A stretch of 43,278 nt of DNA from Nematostella vectensis (GCF_932526225.1 NW_026019275.1:1-43278); one strand, 5' to 3'; numbered from the stretch's first letter, positions 1 through 8,190 are shown. Numbers and translations: made by a program. The notes: a model not told the origin generated them from the letters alone.

Positions 1-49
1 AGCACATTGGATTAGCAGTCCAACGCCTTAACAACTCGGCCACCTCGTC
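1..49 (-). tRNA. tRNA-Ser(GCU), 5' half only (window edge)
   Basis: The 5' 49 nt of the gene are inside the window; the T arm lies outside. Anticodon GCT is present. There is one change after box A (AACCACT to AACAACT on the plus strand). Confidence 0.8.
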
Positions 50-124
50 ATATCCATTTGATAGATTATAATAGATTATGCCTGTATTATACACAACATT
101 TAAAAGATCTAAAAAATATTTTGA

Positions 125-206
125 CGACGAGGATGGGATTCGAACCCACGTGTGCAGAGCACATTGGATTAGCAGTCCAACGCCTTAACCACTCGGCCAC
201 CTCGTC
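125..206 (-). tRNA. tRNA-Ser(GCU)
   Basis: 82 nt with perfect 7-bp acceptor stem, box A, anticodon GCT, long variable arm and box B GGTTCGAATCC. There is a single change beside the variable arm (cacgtg for cacgcg on the plus strand). A T-rich Pol III terminator follows. Confidence 0.93.
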
Positions 207-282
207 ATATCCATTTGATAGATTATCATAGATTATGCCTGTATTATACACAACATTTAATTGATCTAAAAATATATTTTGA

Positions 283-364
283 CGACGAGGATGGGATTCG
301 AACCCACTCGTGCAGAGCACATTGGATTAGCAGTCCAACGCCTTAACCACTCGCCCTCTTCGTC
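283..364 (-). pseudogene. tRNA-Ser(GCU), degenerate 5' end
   Basis: 82 nt with anticodon and box B intact. The first 11 nt differ: acceptor position 6 is G to A, the universally conserved U8 is A, and box A is damaged. Probably a tRNA pseudogene. The same variant recurs at 1389, 3133 and 5023. Confidence 0.7.
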
Positions 365-437
365 ATATCCATTTGATAGCTTATAATATATTATGTCTGT
401 ATATACACAGAATTTAAAACTTTTTAAAATGTTTTGA

Positions 438-536
438 CGACGAGGATGGTTTGAATCCCAGGATGGGATTCGAACCAACGCGTGCAGACCAGATGGGATT
501 AGCAGTCCAACGTCTTAACCACTCGGCCACCTAGTC
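438..536 (-). pseudogene. tRNA-Ser(GCU)-like, 99-nt insertion variant
   Basis: A 17-nt insertion duplicates T-arm-like sequence between box B and the 3' acceptor strand. The variable arm is altered and acceptor position 4 is mismatched (cctagtc on plus). Box B and anticodon GCT remain. Mature function is doubtful. Confidence 0.7.
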
Positions 537-612
537 ATATCCATTTGATAGATTATCATAGATTATGCCTGTATTATACACAACATTTAATTGATCTAAA
601 AATATATTTTGC

Positions 613-694
613 CAATGAGGATGGGATTCGAACACATGCGTGCAGAGCACATTGGATTAGCAGTTCAACGCCTAAACCACTCGGCCACCTCGTC
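613..694 (-). tRNA. tRNA-Ser(GCU), diverged copy
   Basis: 82 nt. Changes weaken the 3' acceptor strand (caatgagg on plus), the T stem (aacacatg), the anticodon stem (cagttcaac) and the D region (cctaaacc). Probably poor or inactive. It is the sister of the copy at 7072. Confidence 0.6.
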
Positions 695-764
695 ATGTCC
701 ATATCATAGATTATAATAGATTATGCCTGTATTATACACAACATTTATATAAAAAATATTTTGA

Positions 765-846
765 CGACGAGGATGGGATTCGAACACACGCGTGCAGAGC
801 ACATTGGATTAGCAGTCCAACGCCTTAACCACTCGGCCACCTAGTC
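765..846 (-). tRNA. tRNA-Ser(GCU)
   Basis: 82 nt. One T-stem change (aacacacg on plus) and one acceptor mismatch (cctagtc). Sister of the copy at 7224. Confidence 0.75.
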
Positions 847-916
847 ATGTCCATATCATAGATTATAATAGATTATGCCTGTATCATACACAACATTTAT
901 CTAAAAAATATTTTGA

Positions 917-998
917 CGACGAGGATGGGATTCGAACCCACGTGTGCAGAGCACATTGGATTAGCAGTCCAGCGCCTTAACAACTCGGCCACCTCGTC
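917..998 (-). tRNA. tRNA-Ser(GCU)
   Basis: 82 nt. Acceptor stem and box B are intact. Changes are at the variable arm, anticodon stem (agtccagcg on plus) and just after box A (aacaact). Confidence 0.8.
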
Positions 999-1073
999 AT
1001 ATCCATTTGATAGATTATAATAGATTATGCCTGTATTATACACAACATTTAAAAGATCTAAAAAATATTTTGA

Positions 1074-1155
1074 CGACGAGGATGGGATTCGAACCCACGT
1101 GTGCAGAGCACATTGGATTAGCAGTCCAACGCCTTAACCACTCGGCCACCTCGTC
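1074..1155 (-). tRNA. tRNA-Ser(GCU)
   Basis: 82 nt, consensus except for cacgtg beside the variable arm. Acceptor stem, boxes A and B and anticodon GCT are intact. Confidence 0.93.
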
Positions 1156-1230
1156 ATATCCATTTGATAGATTATAATAGATTATGCCTGTATTATACAC
1201 AACATTTAAAAGATCTAAAAAATATTTTGA

Positions 1231-1312
1231 CGACGAGGATGGGATTCGAACCCACGTGTGCAGAGCACATTGGATTAGCAGTCCAACGCCTTAACCACTC
1301 GGCCACCTCGTC
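1231..1312 (-). tRNA. tRNA-Ser(GCU)
   Basis: 82 nt, identical to the copy at 125. It heads a block (1231, 1389, 1544) that repeats the order seen at 125-536. Confidence 0.93.
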
Positions 1313-1388
1313 ATATCCATTTGATAGATTATCATAGATTATGCCTGTATTATACACAACATTTAATTGATCTAAAAATATATTTTGA

Positions 1389-1470
1389 CGACGAGGATGG
1401 GATTCGAACCCACTCGTGCAGAGCACATTGGATTAGCAGTCCAACGCCTTAACCACTCGCCCTCTTCGTC
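1389..1470 (-). pseudogene. tRNA-Ser(GCU), degenerate 5' end
   Basis: Same damaged 5' end as at 283: U8 lost, box A altered, acceptor mismatch. Box B and anticodon are retained. Confidence 0.7.
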
Positions 1471-1543
1471 ATATCCATTTGATAGCTTATAATATATTAT
1501 GTCTGTATATACACAGAATTTAAAACTTTTAAAAATGTTTTGA

Positions 1544-1642
1544 CGACGAGGATGGTTTGAATCCCAGGATGGGATTCGAACCAACGCGTGCAGACCAGAT
1601 GGGATTAGCAGTCCAACGTCTTAACCACTCGGCCACCTAGTC
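1544..1642 (-). pseudogene. tRNA-Ser(GCU)-like, 99-nt insertion variant
   Basis: Same 17-nt T-arm-side insertion and altered variable arm as at 438. Confidence 0.7.
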
Positions 1643-1718
1643 ATATCCATTTGATAGATTATCATAGATTATGCCTGTATTATACACAACATTTAATTGA
1701 TCTAAAAATATATTTTGA

Positions 1719-1800
1719 CGACGAGGATGGGATTCGAACCCACGCGTGCAGAGCACATTGGATTAGCAGTCCAACGCCTTAACCACTCGCTCACCTCGTC
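1719..1800 (-). tRNA. tRNA-Ser(GCU), box A variant
   Basis: 82 nt. The acceptor stem is perfect, but positions 10-11 inside box A are changed (tcgctcacctcgtc on plus). Box B and anticodon are intact. The same variant recurs at 3463 and 5353. Confidence 0.75.
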
Positions 1801-1875
1801 ATATCCATTTGATAGATTATAATAGATTATGCCTGTATTATACACAACATTTAAAAGATCTAAAAAATATTTTGA

Positions 1876-1957
1876 CGACGAGGATGGGATTCGAACCCAC
1901 GTGTGCAGAGCACATTGGATTAGCAGTCCAACGCCTTAACCACTCGGCCACCTCGTC
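1876..1957 (-). tRNA. tRNA-Ser(GCU)
   Basis: 82 nt, consensus except for cacgtg beside the variable arm. Confidence 0.93.
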
Positions 1958-2032
1958 ATATCCATTTGATAGATTATCATAGATTATGCCTGTATTATAC
2001 ACAACATTTAATTTATCTAAAAAATATTTTGA

Positions 2033-2114
2033 CGACGAGGATGGGATTCGAACCCACGCGTGCAGAGCACATTGGATTAGCAGTCCAACGCCTTAACCAC
2101 TCGGCCACCTCGTC
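2033..2114 (-). tRNA. tRNA-Ser(GCU), consensus copy
   Basis: Exact consensus: paired acceptor stem, boxes A and B, anticodon GCT, long variable arm. A T-rich terminator lies downstream on the minus strand. Confidence 0.95.
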
Positions 2115-2188
2115 ATATCCATTTGATAGCTTATAATATATTATGCCTGTATATACACAGAATTTAAAAGATGAAAAAAATATTTTGA

Positions 2189-2270
2189 CGACGAGGATGG
2201 GGTTCGAACCCACGCGTGCAGAGCACATTGGATTAGCAGTCCAACGCCTTAACCACTCGGCCACCTCTTC
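2189..2270 (-). tRNA. tRNA-Ser(GCU)
   Basis: 82 nt. One T-arm change (atggggttcg on plus) and one acceptor mismatch (cctcttc). Confidence 0.8.
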
Positions 2271-2345
2271 ATATCCATTTGACAGATTATCATAGATTAT
2301 GCCCGTATTATACACAACATTTAAAAGATCTAAAAAAAATTTTGA

Positions 2346-2427
2346 CGGCGAGGATGGGATTCGAACCCACGCGTGCAGAGCACATTGGATTAGCAGTCCA
2401 ACGCTTTAACCACTCGGCCACCTAGTC
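2346..2427 (-). tRNA. tRNA-Ser(GCU), acceptor-stem variant
   Basis: 82 nt. Both acceptor strands carry changes (cggcgagg and cctagtc on plus) that do not restore pairing. The D region is also changed (cgcttt). Confidence 0.7.
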
Positions 2428-2502
2428 ATATCCATTTAATTGATTATCATAGATTATGCCTGTATTATACACAACATTTAATTGATCTAAAAAATATTTT
2501 GA

Positions 2503-2584
2503 CGACGAGGATGGGATTCGAACCCACGCGTGCAGAGCACATTGGATTAGCAGTCCAACGCCTTAACCACTCGGCCACCTCTTC
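2503..2584 (-). tRNA. tRNA-Ser(GCU)
   Basis: 82 nt, consensus except for one acceptor mismatch (cctcttc on plus). Confidence 0.85.
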
Positions 2585-2659
2585 ATATCCATTTGACAGA
2601 TTATCATAGATTATGCCCGTATTATACACAACAATTAAAAGATCTAAAAAAAATTTTGA

Positions 2660-2741
2660 CGGCGAGGATGGGATTCGAACCCACGCGTGCAGAGCACATT
2701 GGATTAGCAGTCCAACGCCTTAACCACTCGGCCACCTCGTC
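2660..2741 (-). tRNA. tRNA-Ser(GCU)
   Basis: 82 nt, consensus except for one acceptor change (cggcgagg on plus). First unit of the block repeated from 4708. Confidence 0.88.
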
Positions 2742-2817
2742 ATATCCATTTCATAGATTATCATAGATTATGCCTGTATTATACACAACATTTAAAAGAT
2801 CTAAAAATATATTTTGA

Positions 2818-2899
2818 CGACGAGGATGGGATTCGAACCCACGCGTGCAGAACACATTGGATTAGCAGTCCAACGCCTTAACCACTCGGCCACCTCGTC
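2818..2899 (-). tRNA. tRNA-Ser(GCU)
   Basis: 82 nt with a single variable-arm change (cagaacac on plus). This unit has no counterpart in the second copy of the 1.9-kb block. Confidence 0.9.
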
Positions 2900-2974
2900 A
2901 TATCCATTTGATAGATTATAATAGATTATGCCTGTATTATACACAGCATTTAAAAGATCTAAAAAATATTTTGA

Positions 2975-3056
2975 CGACGAGGATGGGATTCGAACCCACG
3001 CGTGCAGAGCACATTGGATTAGCAGTCCAACGCCTTAACCACTCGGCCACCTCGTC
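2975..3056 (-). tRNA. tRNA-Ser(GCU), consensus copy
   Basis: Exact consensus. Its counterpart in the duplicated block is at 4865. Confidence 0.95.
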
Positions 3057-3132
3057 ATATCCATTTGATAGATTATTATAGATTATGCCTGTATTATACA
3101 CAACATTTAATTGATCTAAAAATATATTTTGA

Positions 3133-3214
3133 CGATGAGGATGGGATTCGAACCCACTCGTGCAGAGGACATTGGATTAGCAGTCCAACGCCTTAACCAC
3201 TCGCCCTCTTCGTC
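3133..3214 (-). pseudogene. tRNA-Ser(GCU), degenerate 5' end
   Basis: Damaged 5' end as at 283, plus a change in the 3' acceptor strand (cgatgagg on plus) and one in the variable arm. Confidence 0.7.
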
Positions 3215-3287
3215 ATATCCATTTGATAGCTTATAATATATTATGTCTGTATATACACAGAATTTAAAACTTTTAAAAATGTTTTGA

Positions 3288-3386
3288 CGACGAGGATGGT
3301 TTGAATCCCAGGATGGGATTCGAACCAACGCGTGCAGACCAGATGGGATTAGCAGTCCAACGTCTTAACCACTCGGCCACCTAGTC
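3288..3386 (-). pseudogene. tRNA-Ser(GCU)-like, 99-nt insertion variant
   Basis: Same 17-nt insertion as at 438; acceptor mismatch cctagtc. Confidence 0.7.
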
Positions 3387-3462
3387 ATATCCATTTGATA
3401 GATTATCATAGATTATGCCTGTATTATACACAACATTTAATTGATCTAAAAATATATTTTGA

Positions 3463-3544
3463 CGACGAGGATGGGATTCGAACCCACGCGTGCAGAGCAC
3501 ATTGGATTAGCAGTCCAACGCCTTAACCACTCGCTCACCTCGTC
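3463..3544 (-). tRNA. tRNA-Ser(GCU), box A variant
   Basis: Same box A change as at 1719; otherwise consensus. Confidence 0.75.
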
Positions 3545-3620
3545 ATATCCATTTGATAGATTATAATAGATTATGCCTGTATTATACACAACATTTAAAA
3601 GATCTAAAAAAATATTTTGA

Positions 3621-3702
3621 CGACGAAGATGGGATTCGAACAGACGCGTGCAGAGCACATTGGATTAGCAGTCCAACGCTTTAACCACTCGGCCACCTAG
3701 TC
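3621..3702 (-). tRNA. tRNA-Ser(GCU), diverged copy
   Basis: 82 nt. Changes in both acceptor strands (cgacgaag, cctagtc on plus), the T stem (cagacg) and the D region (cgcttt). Confidence 0.65.
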
Positions 3703-3777
3703 ATATCCATTTAATTGATTATCATAGATTATGCCTGTATTATACACAACATTTAATTGATCTAAAAAATATTTTGA

Positions 3778-3859
3778 CGACGAGGATGGGATTCGAACCC
3801 ACGCGTGCAGAGCACATTGGATTAGCAGTCCAACGCCTTAACCACTCGGCCACCTCGTC
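3778..3859 (-). tRNA. tRNA-Ser(GCU), consensus copy
   Basis: Exact consensus. Its counterpart is at 5669. Confidence 0.95.
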
Positions 3860-3932
3860 ATATCCATTTGATAGCTTATAATATATTATGTCTGTATATA
3901 CACAGAATTTAAAACTTCTAAAAATGTTTTGA

Positions 3933-4031
3933 CGACGAGGATGGTTTGAATCCCAGGATGGGATTCGAACCAACGCGTGCAGACCAGATGGGATTAGCAG
4001 TCCAACGTCTTAACCACTCGGCCACCTCGTC
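3933..4031 (-). pseudogene. tRNA-Ser(GCU)-like, 99-nt insertion variant
   Basis: The 17-nt insertion class, but with a normal acceptor 5' strand (cctcgtc on plus), so the terminal 7 bp could pair around the enlarged T region. Confidence 0.65.
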
Positions 4032-4104
4032 ATATCCATTTGATAGCTTATAATATATTATGTCTGTATATACACAGAATTTAAAACTTTTAAAAATGTT
4101 TTGA

Positions 4105-4203
4105 CGACGAGGATGGTTTGAATCCCAGGATGGGATTCGAACCAAGGCGTGCAGACCAGATGGGATTAGCAGTCCAACGCCTTAACCACTCGGCCACCTC
4201 GTC
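4105..4203 (-). pseudogene. tRNA-Ser(GCU)-like, 99-nt insertion variant
   Basis: Insertion class with a pairable acceptor stem and one extra T-stem-side change (aaggcg on plus). Confidence 0.65.
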
Positions 4204-4278
4204 ATATCCATTTGATAGATTATAATAGATTATGCCTGTATTATACACAACATTTAAAAGATCTAAAAAATATTTTGA

Positions 4279-4632
4279 CGACGAGGATGTCGCCCCATGA
4301 CAGGTAATCCGGAATCCGGAATCCATGAAAAAATGAGATATGGTATCCGGAATCCATGAAAAAATGGGATATGGAATCCGGAATCCATGAAAAAATGAGA
4401 TATGGAATCCGGAATCCATGAAAAAATGAGATATGGAATCCGGAATCCATGCTGCTGGAATCCGGAATCCACGAGAAAAAACCCACATGGAATCCGGAAT
4501 CCACACACTAGGATCCGGAATCCAGAACCCTATTTGAGAACCTGTCATGGGGCGAAGGATGGGATTCGAACCCACGCGTGCAGAGCACATTGGATTAGCA
4601 GTCCAACGCCTTAACCACTCGGCCACCTCTTC
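4279..4632 (-). pseudogene. tRNA-Ser(GCU) interrupted by a 266-bp transposon
   Basis: The gene is split near its 3' end by the element at 4290-4555. The target sequence aggatg is duplicated on both sides (4284-4289 and 4556-4561). Box A, anticodon and box B all lie on the large 5' side (minus strand), so it might still be transcribed, but the acceptor stem is separated. Confidence 0.9.
4290..4555. mobile_element. Non-autonomous DNA transposon inside a tRNA gene, copy 1
   Basis: 266 bp with perfect 16-bp terminal inverted repeats (TCGCCCCATGACAGGT) and a 6-bp target duplication, aggatg. The interior is mostly a 31-bp minisatellite: a doubled ggaatcc followed by atgaaaaaatgagatat, about four copies. 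It has no coding capacity. A 6-bp duplication and insertion in a small-RNA gene fit Dada-type elements, which are known to target such genes. The superfamily is my inference. Confidence 0.85.
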
Positions 4633-4707
4633 ATATCCATTTGACAGATTATCATAGATTATGCCCGTATTATACACAACATTTAAAAGATCTAAAAAAA
4701 ATTTTGA

Positions 4708-4789
4708 CGGCGAGGATGGGATTCGAACCCACGCGTGCAGAGCACATTGGATTAGCAGTCCAACGCCTTAACCACTCGGCCACCTCGTC
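4708..4789 (-). tRNA. tRNA-Ser(GCU)
   Basis: Consensus except cggcgagg on plus. Start of the second copy of the 1.9-kb block; counterpart of 2660. Confidence 0.88.
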
Positions 4790-4864
4790 ATATCCATTTG
4801 ATAGATTATAATAGATTATGCCTGTATTATACACAGCATTTAAAAGATCTAAAAAATATTTTGA

Positions 4865-4946
4865 CGACGAGGATGGGATTCGAACCCACGCGTGCAGAGC
4901 ACATTGGATTAGCAGTCCAACGCCTTAACCACTCGGCCACCTCGTC
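4865..4946 (-). tRNA. tRNA-Ser(GCU), consensus copy
   Basis: Exact consensus; counterpart of 2975. Confidence 0.95.
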
Positions 4947-5022
4947 ATATCCATTTGATAGATTATTATAGATTATGCCTGTATTATACACAACATTTAA
5001 TTGATCTAAAAATATATTTTGA

Positions 5023-5104
5023 CGACGAGGATGGGATTCGAACCCACTCGTGCAGAGCACATTGGATTAGCAGTCCAACGCCTTAACCACTCGCCCTCTT
5101 CGTC
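5023..5104 (-). pseudogene. tRNA-Ser(GCU), degenerate 5' end
   Basis: Damaged 5' end with U8 and box A altered, as at 283; counterpart of 3133. Confidence 0.7.
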
Positions 5105-5177
5105 ATATCCATTTGATAGCTTATAATATATTATGTCTGTATATACACAGAATTTAAAACTTTTAAAAATGTTTTGA

Positions 5178-5276
5178 CGACGAGGATGGTTTGAATCCCA
5201 GGATGGGATTCGAACCAACGCGTGCAGACCAGATGGGATTAGCAGTCCAACGTCTTAACCACTCGGCCACCTAGTC
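5178..5276 (-). pseudogene. tRNA-Ser(GCU)-like, 99-nt insertion variant
   Basis: 17-nt insertion class; counterpart of 3288. Confidence 0.7.
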
Positions 5277-5352
5277 ATATCCATTTGATAGATTATCATA
5301 GATTATGCCTGTATTATACACAACATTTAATTGATCTAAAAATATATTTTGA

Positions 5353-5434
5353 CGACGAGGATGGGATTCGAACCCACGCGTGCAGAGCACATTGGATTAG
5401 CAGTCCAACGCCTTAACCACTCGCTCACCTCGTC
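5353..5434 (-). tRNA. tRNA-Ser(GCU), box A variant
   Basis: Same box A change as at 1719; counterpart of 3463. Confidence 0.75.
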
Positions 5435-5511
5435 ATATCCATTTGATAGATTATAATAGATTATGCCTGTATTATACACAACATTTAAAAGATCTAACAA
5501 AAATATTTTGA

Positions 5512-5593
5512 CGACGAGGATGGGATTCGAACAGACGCGTGCAGAGCACATTGGATTAGCAGTCCAACGCTTTAACCACTCGGCCACCTAGTC
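5512..5593 (-). tRNA. tRNA-Ser(GCU), diverged copy
   Basis: T-stem (cagacg), D-region (cgcttt) and acceptor (cctagtc) changes on plus; counterpart of 3621. Confidence 0.68.
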
Positions 5594-5668
5594 ATATCCA
5601 TTTAATTGATTATCATAGATTATGCCTGTATTATACACAACATTTAATTGATCTAAAAAATATTTTGA

Positions 5669-5750
5669 CGACGAGGATGGGATTCGAACCCACGCGTGCA
5701 GAGCACATTGGATTAGCAGTCCAACGCCTTAACCACTCGGCCACCTCGTC
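5669..5750 (-). tRNA. tRNA-Ser(GCU), consensus copy
   Basis: Exact consensus; counterpart of 3778. Confidence 0.95.
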
Positions 5751-5823
5751 ATATCCATTTGATAGCTTATAATATATTATGTCTGTATATACACAGAATT
5801 TAAAACTTCTAAAAATGTTTTGA

Positions 5824-5922
5824 CGACGAGGATGGTTTGAATCCCAGGATGGGATTCGAACCAACGCGTGCAGACCAGATGGGATTAGCAGTCCAACGTC
5901 TTAACCACTCGGCCACCTCGTC
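5824..5922 (-). pseudogene. tRNA-Ser(GCU)-like, 99-nt insertion variant
   Basis: 17-nt insertion class with a pairable acceptor stem; counterpart of 3933. Confidence 0.65.
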
Positions 5923-5995
5923 ATATCCAATTGATAGCTTATAATATATTATGTCTGTATATACACAGAATTTAAAACTTTTAAAAATGTTTTGA

Positions 5996-6094
5996 CGACG
6001 AGGATGGTTTGAATCCCAGGATGGGATTCGAACCAAGGCGTGCAGACCAGATGGGATTAGCAGTCCAACGCCTTGACCACTCGGCCACCTCGTC
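5996..6094 (-). pseudogene. tRNA-Ser(GCU)-like, 99-nt insertion variant
   Basis: 17-nt insertion class with one extra D-region change (cttgacc on plus); counterpart of 4105. Confidence 0.65.
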
Positions 6095-6169
6095 ATATCC
6101 ATTTGATAGATTATAATAGATTATGCCTGTATTATACACAACATTTAAAAGATCTAAAAAATATTTTGA

Positions 6170-6523
6170 CGACGAGGATGTCGCCCCATGACAGGTAATC
6201 CGGAATCCGGAATCCATGAAAAAATGAGATATGGTATCCGGAATCCATGAAAAAATGAGATATGGAATCCGGAATCCATGAAAAAATGAGATATGGAATC
6301 CGGAATCCATGAAAAAATGAGATATGGAATCCGGAATCCATGCTGCTGGAATCCGGAATCCACGAGAAAAAACCCACATGGAATCCTGAATCCACACACT
6401 AGGATCCGGAATCCAGAACCCTATTTGAGAACCTGTCATGGGGCGAAGGATGGGATTCGAACCCACGCGTGCAGAGCACATTGGATTAGCAGTCCAACGC
6501 CTTAACCACTCGGCCACCTCGTC
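6170..6523 (-). pseudogene. tRNA-Ser(GCU) interrupted by a 266-bp transposon, copy 2
   Basis: Same insertion point and same aggatg duplication (6175-6180 and 6447-6452) as at 4279. This is therefore a block-duplicated copy of one insertion event and not a second insertion. Confidence 0.9.
6181..6446. mobile_element. Non-autonomous DNA transposon inside a tRNA gene, copy 2
   Basis: 266 bp, the same 16-bp termini and internal 31-bp minisatellite as the element at 4290, with a few point differences. Offset from copy 1 is 1891 bp. Confidence 0.85.
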
Positions 6524-6599
6524 ATATCCATTGGATAGCTTATAATATATTATGCCTGTATTATACACAGCATTTAAAAGATCTAAAAAAATATTTTGA

Positions 6600-6681
6600 C
6601 GACGAGGATGGGATTCGAACCCAAGTGTGCAGAGCACATTGGACTAGCAGTCCAACGCCTTAACCACTCGGCCACCTCGTC
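6600..6681 (-). tRNA. tRNA-Ser(GCU)
   Basis: 82 nt. Changes beside the T stem (cccaagtg on plus) and in the anticodon-loop flank (ggactagcag). The GCT anticodon is kept. Confidence 0.8.
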
Positions 6682-6756
6682 ATATCCATTTGATAGATTA
6701 TCATAGATTATGCCTGTATTATACACAACATTTAATTTATCTAAAAAATATTTTGA

Positions 6757-6838
6757 CGACGAGGATGGGATTCGAACCCACGCGTCCAGAGCACATTGGA
6801 TTAGCAGTCCAACGCCTTAACCATTCGCCCACCTCGTC
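6757..6838 (-). tRNA. tRNA-Ser(GCU), D-arm variant
   Basis: 82 nt. Changes in the variable arm (cgcgtccag on plus) and in box A (attcgcccacc). Confidence 0.72.
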
Positions 6839-6914
6839 ATATCCATTTGATAGCTTATAATATATTATGCCTATATTTTACACAGCATTTAAAAGATCTA
6901 AAAAAATATTTTGA

Positions 6915-6996
6915 CGACGAGGATAAGATTCGAACCCACGCGTGCAGAGCACATTGGATTAGCAGTCCAACGCCTTAACCACTCGGCCACCTTGTC
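6915..6996 (-). tRNA. tRNA-Ser(GCU)
   Basis: 82 nt. T-arm-side change (ggataagatt on plus) and one acceptor change (ccttgtc). Confidence 0.75.
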
Positions 6997-7071
6997 ATAT
7001 CCATTTGATAGCTTATAATATATTATGCCTGTATTATACACAACATTTAAAGGATCTAAAAAATATTTTGC

Positions 7072-7153
7072 CAATGAGGATGGGATTCGAACACATGCGT
7101 GCAGAGCACATTGGATTAGCAGTCCAACGCCTAAACCACTCGGCCACCTCGTC
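7072..7153 (-). tRNA. tRNA-Ser(GCU), diverged copy
   Basis: Sister of 613: caatgagg, aacacatg and cctaaacc on plus. The 3' acceptor strand no longer pairs fully. Confidence 0.62.
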
Positions 7154-7223
7154 ATGTCCATATCATAGATTATAATAGATTATGCCTGTATTATACACAA
7201 CATTTATATAAAAAATATTTTGA

Positions 7224-7305
7224 CGACGAGGATGGGATTCGAACACACGCGTGCAGAGCACATTGGATTAGCAGTCCAACGCCTTAACCACTCGGCCACC
7301 TAGTC
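7224..7305 (-). tRNA. tRNA-Ser(GCU)
   Basis: Sister of 765: aacacacg in the T stem and cctagtc in the acceptor (plus strand). Confidence 0.75.
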
Positions 7306-7375
7306 ATGTCCATATCATAGATTATAATAGATTATGCCTGTATCATACACAACATTTATCTAAAAAATATTTTGA

Positions 7376-7457
7376 CGACGAGGATGGGATTCGAACCCAC
7401 GCGTGCAGAGCACATTGGATTAGCAGTCCAACGCCTTAACCACTCGGCCACCTCGTC
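7376..7457 (-). tRNA. tRNA-Ser(GCU), consensus copy
   Basis: Exact consensus. Confidence 0.95.
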
Positions 7458-7527
7458 ACATCCATATGATAGATTATAATATATTATGCCTGTATTATAC
7501 ACACCATTTATATAAAATATATTTTGA

Positions 7528-7609
7528 CGACGAGGATGGGATTCGAACCCATGCGCGCAGAGCACATTGGATTAGCAGTCCAACGCCCTAACCACTCGGC
7601 CACCTCGTC
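7528..7609 (-). tRNA. tRNA-Ser(GCU)
   Basis: 82 nt. Small changes at the T/variable arm boundary (catgcgcg on plus) and in the D region (gcccta). Acceptor stem and box B intact. Confidence 0.87.
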
Positions 7610-7684
7610 ATATCCATATGATAGATTACAAAAGATTATGCCTGTATTATACACAACATTTAAATGATCTAAAAAATATTTTGA

Positions 7685-7766
7685 CGACGAGGATGGGATT
7701 CGAACCCAGGCGTGCAGAGCACATTGGATTAGCAGTCCAACGCCTTAACCACTCGGCCACCTCGTC
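7685..7766 (-). tRNA. tRNA-Ser(GCU)
   Basis: 82 nt with one change beside the T stem (cccaggcg on plus). Acceptor stem, both boxes and anticodon intact. Confidence 0.92.
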
Positions 7767-7841
7767 ATATCAATTTGATAGATTATCATAGATTATGCCT
7801 GTATTATACACAACATTTAATTTATCTAAAAAATATTTTGA

Positions 7842-7923
7842 CGACGAGGATGGGATTTGAACCCACGCGTGCAGAGCACATTGGATTAGCAGTCCAACGC
7901 CTAAACCACTCGGCCACCTCGTC
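7842..7923 (-). tRNA. tRNA-Ser(GCU)
   Basis: 82 nt. One box B change (gatttgaacc on plus) and one D-region change (cctaaacc). Confidence 0.82.
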
Positions 7924-7998
7924 ATATCCATTTGATAGATTATCATAGATTATGCCTGTATTATACACAACATTTAATTTATCTAAAAAATATTTTGA

Positions 7999-8080
7999 CG
8001 ACGAGGATGGGATTCGAACCCACGCGTGAAGAGCACATTGGATTAGCAGTCCAACGCCTTAACCACTCGGCCACCTCGTC
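7999..8080 (-). tRNA. tRNA-Ser(GCU)
   Basis: 82 nt with one variable-arm change (gtgaagagc on plus). Confidence 0.92.
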
Positions 8081-8155
8081 ATTTCCATTTAATAGCTTAT
8101 AATAGATTATGCCTGTATTATACACAACATTTAAATGATCTAAAAAATATTTTGA

Positions 8156-8190
8156 CGACGAGGATGGGATTCGAAACCATGCGTGCAGAG
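8156..8190 (-). pseudogene. tRNA-Ser(GCU) 3' fragment at the array edge
   Basis: Only the 3' 35 nt (T arm and 3' acceptor strand) remain. The sequence becomes unrelated after 8190. No box A or anticodon, so it is dead. Confidence 0.9.

Larger units (their letters stand above)
1..8190 (-). repeat. Tandem tRNA-Ser(GCU) gene array, about 158-bp period
   Basis: Forty-nine head-to-tail units, each an 82-nt tRNA-Ser(GCU) gene (99 nt in one subclass) plus a spacer of about 76 nt. The spacer is A/T-rich and conserved. On the minus strand each gene is followed by a T run typical of a Pol III terminator. Six units (2033, 2975, 3778, 4865, 5669 and 7376) match the consensus exactly. The first unit is cut by the window edge and the last is truncated at 8190, so the array continues to the left. 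Blocks of units are duplicated, so the array has higher-order structure. Confidence 0.95.

Noticed and set aside
4090-6637. Longer frames with WIPDSxSHFFMDSGF-like repeats
   Set aside because: Translation of the 31-bp minisatellite in the transposon; no start, no homology, and it runs through tRNA sequence.
87-7565. Many 60-220-codon open frames in the tRNA array
   Set aside because: They are repeated translations of the tRNA units and the inserted minisatellite, not proteins.
1-8190. CRISPR-like array of direct repeats with regular spacing
   Set aside because: The repeated part is a full tRNA-Ser gene with anticodon and Pol III boxes, and the spacers are also conserved; the context is eukaryotic.
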